Source of the DNA: Rhodospirillaceae bacterium
GTDB lineage: Bacteria > Pseudomonadota > Alphaproteobacteria > Rickettsiales > UBA3002
DNA: 5,462 nucleotides
Direction: 5' to 3'
Assembly: GCA_947458525.1 (NCBI GenBank)
Contig: CANHAG010000113.1
Location: 1 to 5,462 of the forward strand
Shown: positions 1 to 5,180 of the stretch, piece after piece
How the letters are laid out: each line of letters opens with the position of its first letter
Numbering within the stretch: the first letter of the stretch is position 1
The notes under the pieces: generated by a model
What the model was told of the DNA's origin: nothing
Database searches by the model: none
The model's input: the letters and a program-made list of their open reading frames with translations, nothing else
Made by a program: the position numbers and the translations under genes

Positions 1-212
1 AGCCCCGAGCGCGGGCGCACCTGCGCTTCGAATCCGTCTGGCAGTGCAATCGCAATACCGGTGGGAATGAGCCTGCGCTCACCCGGTGCAAGCGTGATGG
101 GTGTGGTGATGGCGGCGAACAGATCCATCCCCGCGCTGTGGGTGGTGGCATACGCCGGCAGAGCAAGGTCTTTGCCATGCGGCAGACGGGTAATGGAAAC
201 GTTCATACTCAT
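1..212 (-). CDS. dut: dUTP diphosphatase (dUTPase), N-terminal part, cut by window edge
   Basis: This gene encodes the trimeric dUTPase, which hydrolyses dUTP to dUMP and pyrophosphate in the cytoplasm. That keeps uracil out of DNA and supplies dUMP for thymidylate synthesis. About 70 residues are visible, reading leftward and leaving the window. The conserved family motif I appears as AGMDLFAA (residues 27-34), and the start of motif II as RPRSG (residues 66-70), so the family call is firm although the later motifs are missing. The ATG at 212 is preferred over the in-frame ATG at 206 because an AAGGAG ribosome binding site (plus-strand 221-226) sits 8 bases before it. The coaBC stop lies 27 bases upstream on the same strand with no terminator between, so the two are probably co-transcribed, an arrangement common in proteobacteria. 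Confidence 0.95.
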   Translation of the reverse strand, partial: MSMNVSITRLPHGKDLALPAYATTHSAGMDLFAAITTPITLAPGERRLIPTGIAIALPDGFEAQVRPRSG

Positions 213-239
213 GGGTGTTTCTCCTTACTCAATGAAACC

Positions 240-1463
240 CTATGCCCGGTTCTTTTTGGCTTGGGTAGTATTAAAATAGGCCGCGATTTCGCCCACCAGT
301 TTTTCGGCAATGGCGTGTTTGCTCATTTTTGGCCAGTGGGCTTCGCCCGCACTTGAGAGAAATAAAATCGTATTTTCCTCCGCCCCGAATACGCTGCCGC
401 CCGCCACGTCATTGGCCAGCATCATATCGCATTGCTTGGTTTTGCGTTTGGTTTTTGCGTGATCAGCCAGACTATCAGTCTCGGCGGCGAAACCCACCAC
501 CAGCGCCGGGCGTTGCTTATGGCTACCAATAGCCGCGAGGATGTCTTCCGTCGGAATCAGATCAAGCGTCAGCTTGCTGTGATTGCCGTGCTTTTTGATC
601 TTATGGGGCGAGATATGGGTCATGCGCCAATCTGACACCGCCGCCGCGCCCACAAATATATCGGCAGGCAGTGAATTCATGACTGCCGCGTGCATTTCCG
701 CCGCCGTTGTCACATGGCGGGTGGTGACGCCTGCCGGGTCAGGTAGCGCCACCGGCCCGCTGATGAGGGCAACCTCCGCTCCCGCCGCCGCCAGTGCCGC
801 AGCAATCGCGTGACCCTGTTTGCCAGAAGCGTGGTTGCCCAGATACCGCACCGGATCCACCGGCTCATAGGTTGGCCCGCTGGTAACAATGGCGCGTTTA
901 CCGCGAAGCACACCAACAGGTGAAGGGGATGTGGCGGCGAGCGCCGCAAGAATCGCCGCCGGTTCCGCCATGCGACCAATGCCGAACTCGCCGCAGGCCA
1001 TGGCGCCTTCCACGGGGTCGATGAAGCGGATACCGTCTGCCCGTAGCGCCGCCACATTGCGTTTCGTGGCCGGATGCGACCACATGCGGTGATTCATCGC
1101 CGGAACGACGGTCACCGGTGCATCGGTTGCAAGCAGGGCGGTAGTGGCCAGATCATCCGCCAGCCCGTGCGCCATTTTAGCAAGAATATCGGCACTGGCC
1201 GGGGCCACAAGAATATGTTCCGCACTGCGCGAAAGCTCAATGTGCCCCATCTCCACCTCGTCGGTAAGCGAAAAAAGATCGTGGTAGGTTTTCGTACCCG
1301 TCAGCGACGATACGGCCAGCGGTGTGATGAACTGCGCCCCCCCACGGGTGAGGATGGCATTCACCACCACCCCGCGCTCTTTCAGCAGGCGGATCAGCTC
1401 AAGGCTCTTATACGCAGCAATGCTGCCGCTGATAATCAGCAGGATGGAACGTGGTATATGCAT
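240..1463 (-). CDS. coaBC: Bifunctional phosphopantothenoylcysteine decarboxylase / phosphopantothenate-cysteine ligase
   Basis: This is the Dfp/CoaBC fusion enzyme of coenzyme A synthesis. CoaB joins 4'-phosphopantothenate to cysteine using CTP, and the FMN-dependent CoaC decarboxylates the product to 4'-phosphopantetheine. From the ATG at 1463 the protein has 407 residues, close to E. coli Dfp (406). The CoaC half (about 1-175) shows GSIAAYK at the N-terminus, the catalytic histidine in GHIELS (H74), PAMNHRMW (N124) and the flap cysteine in ACGEFGIGRM (C157). The CoaB half (about 186-400) shows TSGPTYEPVDPVRY followed by NHASG (N210), AAVSDWR and the KIKK motif (from K288). Spacing matches the E. 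coli active-site numbering within one residue. A GAGG five bases before 1463 supports this start; an in-frame GTG at 1484 would add seven residues but has a poorer ribosome binding site. No catalytic residue seems missing. It probably leads an operon with dut. Confidence 0.96.
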   Translation of the reverse strand: MHIPRSILLIISGSIAAYKSLELIRLLKERGVVVNAILTRGGAQFITPLAVSSLTGTKTYHDLFSLTDEVEMGHIELSRSAEHILVAPASADILAKMAHGLADDLATTALLATDAPVTVVPAMNHRMWSHPATKRNVAALRADGIRFIDPVEGAMACGEFGIGRMAEPAAILAALAATSPSPVGVLRGKRAIVTSGPTYEPVDPVRYLGNHASGKQGHAIAAALAAAGAEVALISGPVALPDPAGVTTRHVTTAAEMHAAVMNSLPADIFVGAAAVSDWRMTHISPHKIKKHGNHSKLTLDLIPTEDILAAIGSHKQRPALVVGFAAETDSLADHAKTKRKTKQCDMMLANDVAGGSVFGAEENTILFLSSAGEAHWPKMSKHAIAEKLVGEIAAYFNTTQAKKNRA

Positions 1464-1492
1464 CAGAACCTCGGTTTTATTCACTTCTTCTG

Positions 1493-1526
1493 TAGCGGTT
1501 TGACGAATTAGTTAGTCAAACCGCTA
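1493..1526. repeat. Perfect 12-bp inverted repeat upstream of coaBC
   Basis: The arms TAGCGGTTTGAC (1493-1504) and GTCAAACCGCTA (1515-1526) are exact reverse complements around a 10-base AT-rich loop. No T-run follows on either strand, so it does not look like an intrinsic terminator. On the minus strand the inner arm contains TTGACT (1519-1514), a fair -35 element for coaBC, and 17 bases further comes GCTACA, a poor -10. The dyad would therefore cover the promoter or the start of the coaBC leader. An operator or a structured 5' leader is possible; neither is proven. Confidence 0.75.
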
Positions 1527-1528
1527 TC

Positions 1529-1556
1529 AAAACCGTCCGCCGTAAGCGGCGGTTTT
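1529..1556. terminator. Terminator-like GC hairpin flanked by A4 and T4, function unclear
   Basis: CCGCCG (1537-1542) and CGGCGG (1547-1552) pair perfectly around a TAAG loop and are followed by TTTT (1553-1556). An alternative fold pairs AAAACCG and CCGC with GCGGCGGTTTT, leaving one bulged T, so A and T runs flank the stem on both strands, as in bidirectional terminators. The T-run is short. The position is odd: it lies between divergent genes (coaBC leftward, feoA rightward), so no annotated gene ends here on either strand. It may insulate the two units, end an unseen transcript, or be left over from an older arrangement. Confidence 0.5.
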
Positions 1557-1578
1557 GCGCCGCGTAGCGAGCGAGACA

Positions 1579-1606
1579 CATAAATAATTATGCGTAATTA
1601 TTTATG
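1579..1606. promoter_or_regulatory. AT-rich perfect palindrome, 12-bp arms, upstream of feoA
   Basis: CATAAATAATTA (1579-1590) and TAATTATTTATG (1595-1606) are exact reverse complements separated by TGCG. Perfect arms of this length with a four-base centre are typical of a dimeric repressor operator; if transcribed, the segment would fold into a weak A-U hairpin. It lies about 130 bases before feoA and its right end runs into a Fur-box-like sequence. I cannot assign it to a regulator: it has the AT-rich look of metal-regulator sites but is not a standard Fur box. Confidence 0.5.
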
Positions 1607-1620
1607 CAAATGACTATAAT
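1605..1620 (+). promoter_or_regulatory. Fur-box-like site overlapping a TATAAT hexamer (distal feo promoter candidate)
   Basis: TGCAAATGACTATAA (1605-1619) matches the 7-1-7 Fur consensus TGATAAT-N-ATTATCA at about 10 of 14 positions by eye. Its end overlaps a perfect -10 hexamer, TATAAT (1615-1620). No good -35 is visible at 16-18 bases upstream. A repressor bound here would block the -10 directly, which fits iron repression of feoAB. This rests on hand matching only. Confidence 0.3.
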
Positions 1621-1650
1621 TACTTTTACCTTTTACCGCAAGGATAGGGT

Positions 1651-1797
1651 ATGCCATCGCTTCAAATACTGGCCGATATTATAATGTCGTGCGCTTTGTT
1701 GTTGCAAATGATTCTCAGTTTCACTACTCACATGCTATGGAACCACTCACACTTGATAAGCTTGCAAAATCCCAGACCGGGCGCATCACCCATCTGA
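1651..1797 (+). CDS. Possible 48-residue hydrophobic leader ORF overlapping feoA (doubtful)
   Basis: An ATG at 1651 has an AAGGAT ribosome binding site (1640-1645) five bases upstream, better than anything before feoA. It opens 48 codons ending in TGA at 1795-1797, in another frame and 60 bases inside feoA. Residues 5-30 are mostly hydrophobic (LQILADIIMSCALLLQMILS is the core), as in a single membrane segment. It would be translated only from a transcript beginning at the distal promoter near 1615-1620; a start from the 1680 hexamer would miss it. I do not recognise a family. It may be chance, and the candidate Fur box at 1703-1717 lies inside it. Confidence 0.15.
   Translation: MPSLQILADIIMSCALLLQMILSFTTHMLWNHSHLISLQNPRPGASPI
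1680..1685 (+). promoter_or_regulatory. Perfect TATAAT hexamer, candidate proximal feoA promoter -10
   Basis: TATAAT lies 51 bases before the feoA ATG. The expected transcript start would be near 1692, giving a leader of about 45 bases. The sequence 17 bases upstream (TCGCTT, 1657-1662) is a poor -35, so the promoter may be weak or need an activator. A Fur-like box begins 18 bases downstream. Confidence 0.4.
1703..1717 (+). promoter_or_regulatory. Fur-box-like operator before feoA
   Basis: TGCAAATGATTCTCA matches the 7-1-7 Fur consensus TGATAAT-N-ATTATCA at about 11 of 14 positions by eye; the right half ATTCTCA differs at one base. It lies 20 bases before the feoA ATG and about 11 bases after the predicted start from the TATAAT at 1680-1685, so bound Fur could block initiation or early elongation. 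Feo operons are commonly under iron control by Fur-family regulators, so the location fits. The first nine bases recur at 1605-1613. Confidence 0.45.
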
Positions 1798-1973
1798 TTG
1801 GTGGGGATGAGGCGGATCAGCGCCTGATTGAAATGGGGCTCAGCGAAGGGCTGGAGGTGCGATTGCTTCATGAGGGTCCGTTCGGGCGCGACCCGATCGC
1901 CGTGCTGGTCGAAGGCCATATTGTCGCCATGCGCCGCGCCGAAGCCGCGAAGGTGGAAGTGGAACTGCTATGA
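1737..1973 (+). CDS. feoA: Ferrous iron transport accessory protein FeoA
   Basis: FeoA is a small cytoplasmic SH3-like protein needed for full activity of the FeoB iron transporter; its exact role is unsettled. The 78 residues fit the usual size of about 75-85. Family features are LIEMGLSEGLEVRLL (residues 30-44), GPFGRDPIAVLVEGHIVAMR (47-66) and a closing EVEL strand. The ATG at 1737 is chosen because the protein aligns from MEPLTLDKL; an in-frame GTG at 1689 would add 16 residues unlike the family and run through the candidate operator. No ribosome binding site is visible before 1737, which is odd for a first gene. The stop overlaps the feoB start (ATGA at 1970-1973), implying translational coupling. 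Confidence 0.93.
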   Translation: MEPLTLDKLAKSQTGRITHLIGGDEADQRLIEMGLSEGLEVRLLHEGPFGRDPIAVLVEGHIVAMRRAEAAKVEVELL

Positions 1974-3838
1974 ACGCTGAGGCCGCCCGCACCCCGGTTG
2001 TGATTCTTGCTGGTTGTCCTAATGCCGGCAAATCCTCGCTCTTTAACAGGCTGACGGGCAGCCGTCAGAAAGTGGCTAATTGCCCGGGCGTGACGGTGGA
2101 ATATAAGGAGGGGCTGGTAGAAACGGCAGGCGGCGAAAGCTGGCGGGTGATTGATGTACCCGGCGCCTATTCGCTGCGCAGCCACAGCCGCGACGAAATG
2201 GTGGCGCGCGATGTGCTGCTGGGTCGGCTTGACAGTGTCGGCGTTCCTGATCTTGTGGTCTGCGTGGTAGATGCGACAAATCTCAAACTGCACTTGCGCT
2301 TTGCGCTCGAGCTTAAACAACTGGGCATCCCCCTCATCCTTGCCGTGAACATGATGGATATTGCCGAGCGACGCGGCTTTACAATTGATTGCGAAGCGCT
2401 GGCGAAAACACTCGGAATCCCTGTGGTGCCCACGGTCGCAGTGCGTCAGGGCAAACTCGATGCGCTGCGTAACCAAATGGAGCTTATGCTCGCCACCCCG
2501 CGCGCGCAGACGGAAACCACCCACTGGCAGCCCCCCACAAGCGCAGACATACGCAGCCTCAACCGCGAGGCACTGGCACATCTTTCCGCAGCCGGCATTG
2601 CCTATGGCGTGCCTGCCGTTACCACTTTCAAGATTGACCGGCTGCTGCTGCATCCAGTCGCCGGGCTTATGATTCTTCTCGCCATGCTGCTGCTTGTGTT
2701 TCAGGCGGTCTTTAGCTGGTCGGCCTGGCCGATGGATCAGATAGATGCCGGCATGGTCTCGCTCGCCGGGCTGCTGCAGGAGACACTGCCCGAGGGGTAT
2801 GTGCGCAGCTTTCTGGTCGAGGGCGTGATTGCCGGGGTGGGCAGCGTCATCATTTTCCTGCCGCAGATTCTGATTCTGTTTTTCTTTATTCTTCTGCTGG
2901 AAGATTCGGGCTACATGGCGCGCGCTGCCTTTCTGCTTGATAAAATGATGGGCGGGGTAGGCTTGCATGGCCGCGCCTTTATTCCGCTGCTTTCGTCTTT
3001 TGCCTGCGCCATTCCGGGCATCATGGCGGCGCGCACCATCAGGGGCGAGAAAAACCGCCTCATCACCATTCTTATCGCCCCGCTCATGACCTGCTCGGCG
3101 CGGATTCCGGTTTACACCCTCATCATCGCCGCCTTTATTCCTGACCGGGCGGTGGGCATCTTCAACCTGCAAGGGCTTGTCATGTTCGGGCTTTACGCTT
3201 CGGGGCTGGCGGCAGGGCTACTCGTGGCGCTCGTGTTGCGCCGCTTTGTCCTCACGCATGAGACCGAAGCCTTCGTGATGGAATTGCCAAGCTATAAACT
3301 CCCCTCCTGGCGCAATCTGGCCTTCGGGCTGCTTGAGCGCGTGAAAATTTTTTTCCGCCGCGCTGGAAAAATCATTTTTACCGTCATGGTGATTATCTGG
3401 GTTCTTTCCACCTTCCCCACCGCGCCAGAGGGTGCGGCTGACCCCATCACCCACAGTTTCGCCGGTATGATCGGGGTGTTTCTGGCTCCGCTCTTCGCCC
3501 CCATCGGGTTTAACTGGCAGATGGTGATTGCGCTCATCCCCGGCATGGCCGCGCGGGAAGTGGCGGTGGCGGTGCTCGGCGCGGTCTATGCCATCAGCGA
3601 TGCCGGGAGCGGGATTGAAGCCTCACTCGCCCAGACGTTACGCAATGCATGGTCACTGCCGACCGCGCTGGCCTTTCTTGCCTGGTATGTGTTCGCGCCA
3701 CAATGTATTTCCACACTCGCCGTCATCCGGCGCGAGTCGGGAAGTAAATGGATGTGGGTGTCATTCACCTATCTTACCGCACTGGCCTATCTCGCGGCGC
3801 TCGTGACCTATCATGTGGCGAGTAATGTGATTGGTTGA
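1970..3838 (+). CDS. feoB: Ferrous iron transporter FeoB
   Basis: FeoB is the inner-membrane Fe(II) permease with an N-terminal GTPase domain. In the G domain are G1 GCPNAGKS (residues 15-22), G2 around T42 in PGVTVE, G3 DVPG (62-65), G4 NMMD (127-130), and a G5-like region near 154-161 (PTVAVRQG). A short helical linker runs to about 224, and the first membrane helix starts near 232 after LLLHPVAG. The membrane part carries EDSGYMARAAFLLDKMMG, the first Gate motif SFACAIPG (C346), PLMTCSARIP (C375), GMAAREVAVAVLG (525 onward) and a C-terminal CISTLAVIRRESG (C579). At 622 residues it is much shorter than E. coli FeoB (773), partly through a smaller soluble region, but all core motifs are present, so I read it as a compact form, not a truncation. 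It overlaps feoA by four bases. No feoC follows. Confidence 0.97.
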   Translation: MNAEAARTPVVILAGCPNAGKSSLFNRLTGSRQKVANCPGVTVEYKEGLVETAGGESWRVIDVPGAYSLRSHSRDEMVARDVLLGRLDSVGVPDLVVCVVDATNLKLHLRFALELKQLGIPLILAVNMMDIAERRGFTIDCEALAKTLGIPVVPTVAVRQGKLDALRNQMELMLATPRAQTETTHWQPPTSADIRSLNREALAHLSAAGIAYGVPAVTTFKIDRLLLHPVAGLMILLAMLLLVFQAVFSWSAWPMDQIDAGMVSLAGLLQETLPEGYVRSFLVEGVIAGVGSVIIFLPQILILFFFILLLEDSGYMARAAFLLDKMMGGVGLHGRAFIPLLSSFACAIPGIMAARTIRGEKNRLITILIAPLMTCSARIPVYTLIIAAFIPDRAVGIFNLQGLVMFGLYASGLAAGLLVALVLRRFVLTHETEAFVMELPSYKLPSWRNLAFGLLERVKIFFRRAGKIIFTVMVIIWVLSTFPTAPEGAADPITHSFAGMIGVFLAPLFAPIGFNWQMVIALIPGMAAREVAVAVLGAVYAISDAGSGIEASLAQTLRNAWSLPTALAFLAWYVFAPQCISTLAVIRRESGSKWMWVSFTYLTALAYLAALVTYHVASNVIG

Positions 3839-3850
3839 TTGGTTGATTGG
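3829..3850 (+). repeat. Short tandem repeat at the feoB stop codon (8-bp unit, 2.75 copies)
   Basis: GATTGGTT repeats with an exact 8-base period over 22 bases. The feoB TGA (3836-3838) falls across the first and second units, so adding or losing a unit would leave the FeoB C-terminus unchanged. It opens the 41-base gap to the convergent pstS-like gene. Confidence 0.8.
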
Positions 3851-3879
3851 ATAATCCGGCAATCGAATCGACTGCATTC

Positions 3880-4884
3880 TCACCGCATCGGCCGTAATTC
3901 TGCGGCGGTGAGTTTCATCTGCTCATGCTCCACCGCAGGCAGTGGCAACAGGCCTTTAAGCACCAGAAACCCGTCTGCCCCCACCGCGGCATCGGAGGTG
4001 AGAAGAATAGCGAATTCCCTGAGCCCCGGAACTTTCTGGTCGGGCTTGAGATAGACATACAGGCTACGTGCGATTTCATAGCGGCCAGCGACAATATCGG
4101 CAAAATCAGGCATCACCCCATCCACCGGATTGGCTTTTACAAGCCCGGCATTCTGCTCCAGAAAACTATAGCCGAACAGTCCGAGGGACTGCGGATTACC
4201 GGTGAGTTTCTGCACGATGAGATTGTCGTTTTCGCCGGCCTCAATGAACCGACCATCCTCGCGCATCATCATGCATTCTTTCTTGCGCGCGTCAGGGTCG
4301 GGCGTGTGGCGTTCAAACTCGGGAAACTGCTTGCAGCCCTCCACCATCACCAGCTCGGCGAAAGCGTCGCGCGTGCCGGAAGTGGGCGGCGGGCCATATA
4401 CCTCAATCGGTGCGTCCGGCAGCGTATCATCAATCTCATTCCAGCGCGTATAGGGATTGGGCACCAGTTTTCCATTCACCGGCACCTGCCGTGCAAGAGC
4501 CAGAAACAGGCTTTCGCGGCTGAGCTTGAAAACCGGGCTGGTGCGCGCATTGGCAATGGCAATGCCGTCATATCCCAGTTTCAGTTCCACAATTCTGGTG
4601 ATGCCGTTTTTCTCGCATTGCTCCAGCTCGCCAGACTTGATCGCGCGCGAGGCATTGACCATATCGGGATATTTCTCACCCAATCCGCTGCAGAACATGG
4701 CAATACCGCCGCCCGTGCCGGTCGATTCTACAATCGGTGTGCGGAATTTTCCCGCACGGCCAAACTGCTCGGCAGCCGCGGCGACAAAGGGAAATACGGT
4801 CGAAGAACCCACCACGCGGATCTGATCGCGCGCCTGCGACGCAACACTGAAAAAACTCACCAGAAGAAAAAAAACAATACGCAT
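3880..4884 (-). CDS. pstS: PstS-like periplasmic phosphate-binding protein
   Basis: This is a solute-binding protein of the PstS type, expected to capture phosphate in the periplasm for an ABC importer. From the ATG at 4884 it has 334 residues. Residues 1-18 form a signal peptide (MRIVFFLLVSFFSVASQA) with likely cleavage after A18. Ligand-loop motifs follow: GSSTVFPF (26-33), ESTGTGGG (53-60), NASRAIK (77-83) and PPPTSGTRDAF (165-175). C65/C90 and C184/C204 could form two disulfides. The frame stays open upstream to a TTG at 5097, but those 71 residues would bury the signal peptide, so I reject the extension. No ribosome binding site precedes the ATG, consistent with a leaderless message. No pstC, pstA, pstB or phoU is in the window, and the downstream neighbour is convergent feoB, so the gene seems to stand alone. 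Phosphate specificity is inferred from motifs; a related oxyanion is possible. Confidence 0.88.
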   Translation of the reverse strand: MRIVFFLLVSFFSVASQARDQIRVVGSSTVFPFVAAAAEQFGRAGKFRTPIVESTGTGGGIAMFCSGLGEKYPDMVNASRAIKSGELEQCEKNGITRIVELKLGYDGIAIANARTSPVFKLSRESLFLALARQVPVNGKLVPNPYTRWNEIDDTLPDAPIEVYGPPPTSGTRDAFAELVMVEGCKQFPEFERHTPDPDARKKECMMMREDGRFIEAGENDNLIVQKLTGNPQSLGLFGYSFLEQNAGLVKANPVDGVMPDFADIVAGRYEIARSLYVYLKPDQKVPGLREFAILLTSDAAVGADGFLVLKGLLPLPAVEHEQMKLTAAELRPMR

Positions 4885-4890
4885 TGCGCA

Positions 4891-4919
4891 ACCATAGGCG
4901 GAAGCGCAAAGAGCGTCAA
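4891..4919 (-). promoter_or_regulatory. Candidate pstS promoter giving a leaderless transcript
   Basis: On the minus strand, TTGACG (4919-4914) is followed after exactly 17 bases by TATGGT (4896-4891), matching the -35 at 5 of 6 and the -10 at 4 of 6 positions. Six bases further lies the A of the pstS ATG (4884), where transcription would be expected to start. This explains the missing ribosome binding site. I see no clear Pho box (paired CTGTCAT-like repeats) nearby. Confidence 0.5.
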
Positions 4920-4937
4920 TCACGCTGCGAGTAGCAT

Positions 4938-4954
4938 GGGGGGGTGGGATAGGG
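4938..4954 (+). promoter_or_regulatory. G-quadruplex-forming motif upstream of the pstS promoter
   Basis: Four GGG tracts are separated by loops of 1, 1 and 3 bases (GGG-G-GGG-T-GGG-ATA-GGG), a short-loop pattern expected to fold stably. It lies on the plus strand, 19 bases upstream of the proposed pstS -35 element. No function is shown; it also includes a G7 run prone to slippage. Confidence 0.6.
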
Positions 4955-4999
4955 CAGCGAGCGATGAAGATCGCGCCGAGGGATTTGTGTATTCCCAGT

Positions 5000-5029
5000 G
5001 TGACCCACCAGAAAACCGATGCGTATAAC
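5000..5029 (+). promoter_or_regulatory. Candidate distal amtB promoter
   Basis: GTGACC (5000-5005) and TATAAC (5024-5029) are separated by 18 bases and match 4 of 6 and 5 of 6 consensus positions. A transcript from here would start near 5036 and carry a leader of about 145 bases, including the terminator at 5128-5160. It is a hand-picked match and may be chance. Confidence 0.25.
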
Positions 5030-5042
5030 CTTCCGAATCCTC

Positions 5043-5071
5043 TTGACGCAGTGCAACATAGCGACAATAAA
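5043..5071 (+). promoter_or_regulatory. Candidate proximal amtB promoter
   Basis: TTGACG (5043-5048) is followed 17 bases later by AATAAA (5066-5071), with a good -35 and a weaker -10. Transcription would start near 5078, leaving a leader of about 100 bases that contains the terminator at 5128-5160. I found no GG-N10-GC sigma-54 element in this region, though ammonium transporter genes are often under nitrogen control. Confidence 0.3.
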
Positions 5072-5086
5072 GAGAGCAAGATTTCT

Positions 5087-5102
5087 AAAAAAATCAAAAA
5101 AA
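5087..5102 (+). promoter_or_regulatory. Two A7 tracts nine bases apart (possible bent DNA or spacer)
   Basis: A7 (5087-5093), TC, then A7 (5096-5102) gives A-tracts nearly in phase with the helix, a pattern that bends DNA or acts as an UP element. It falls in the presumed amtB leader, before the terminator hairpin. A role is unproven. Confidence 0.35.
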
Positions 5103-5127
5103 TTCATTCCAGTTGCAAGAACAATGT

Positions 5128-5160
5128 CCGTGCCCTTCCGGGCGCGGTCTTTATTATTTT
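5128..5160 (+). terminator. Intrinsic terminator in the amtB leader
   Basis: CCGTGCCC (5128-5135) pairs with GGGCGCGG (5140-5147) through eight pairs, one of them a T-G wobble, around a TTCC tetraloop. The T-rich tail TCTTTATTATTTT follows on the plus strand. The opposite strand has no T-run, so it acts rightward only. No plus-strand gene ends before it, and it finishes six bases before the amtB ribosome binding site. It therefore either attenuates amtB transcription or ends a small RNA of about 80-125 bases started at 5036 or 5078. TATTAT (5152-5157) inside the tail could instead be a -10 element, but has no matching -35. Confidence 0.65.
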
Positions 5161-5180
5161 GTCAACAAGGAGGGATGATG

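Noticed and set aside
1337..1343. C7 run inside coaBC as a phase-variation tract
   Set aside because: It encodes ordinary glycine codons in a conserved essential enzyme, is short, and nothing suggests switching.
1689..1736. feoA starting at GTG 1689
   Set aside because: It adds 16 residues not seen in FeoA proteins, has no ribosome binding site, and covers the candidate Fur box; GTG is also too close to the TATAAT at 1680-1685.
1868..3172. 434-codon open frame on the minus strand, antisense to feoB
   Set aside because: Its translation is rich in His, Gln, Arg and Asn with no recognisable domain, and it lies wholly opposite the clear feoB gene; codon bias in GC-rich genes often keeps the antisense frame open.
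4961..4974. Small inverted repeat GCGAT-GAAG-ATCGC between the pstS-like gene and amtB
   Set aside because: Arms of only five bases are expected by chance, and no T-run or promoter element is associated with them.
3925..5028. 367-codon open frame on the plus strand, antisense to the pstS-like gene
   Set aside because: It has no domain, low-complexity basic composition and no good start signal, and the opposite strand carries a complete signal peptide and ligand-binding motifs.
4885..5097. N-terminal extension of the pstS-like frame to a TTG at 5097
   Set aside because: It would place 71 unrelated residues before a normal signal peptide and run through the G-quadruplex motif and the predicted promoter.
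5103..5116. Possible sigma-54 promoter at TTGCA before amtB
   Set aside because: The GG expected 12 bases upstream of the GC is TT here, so the essential -24 element is missing.
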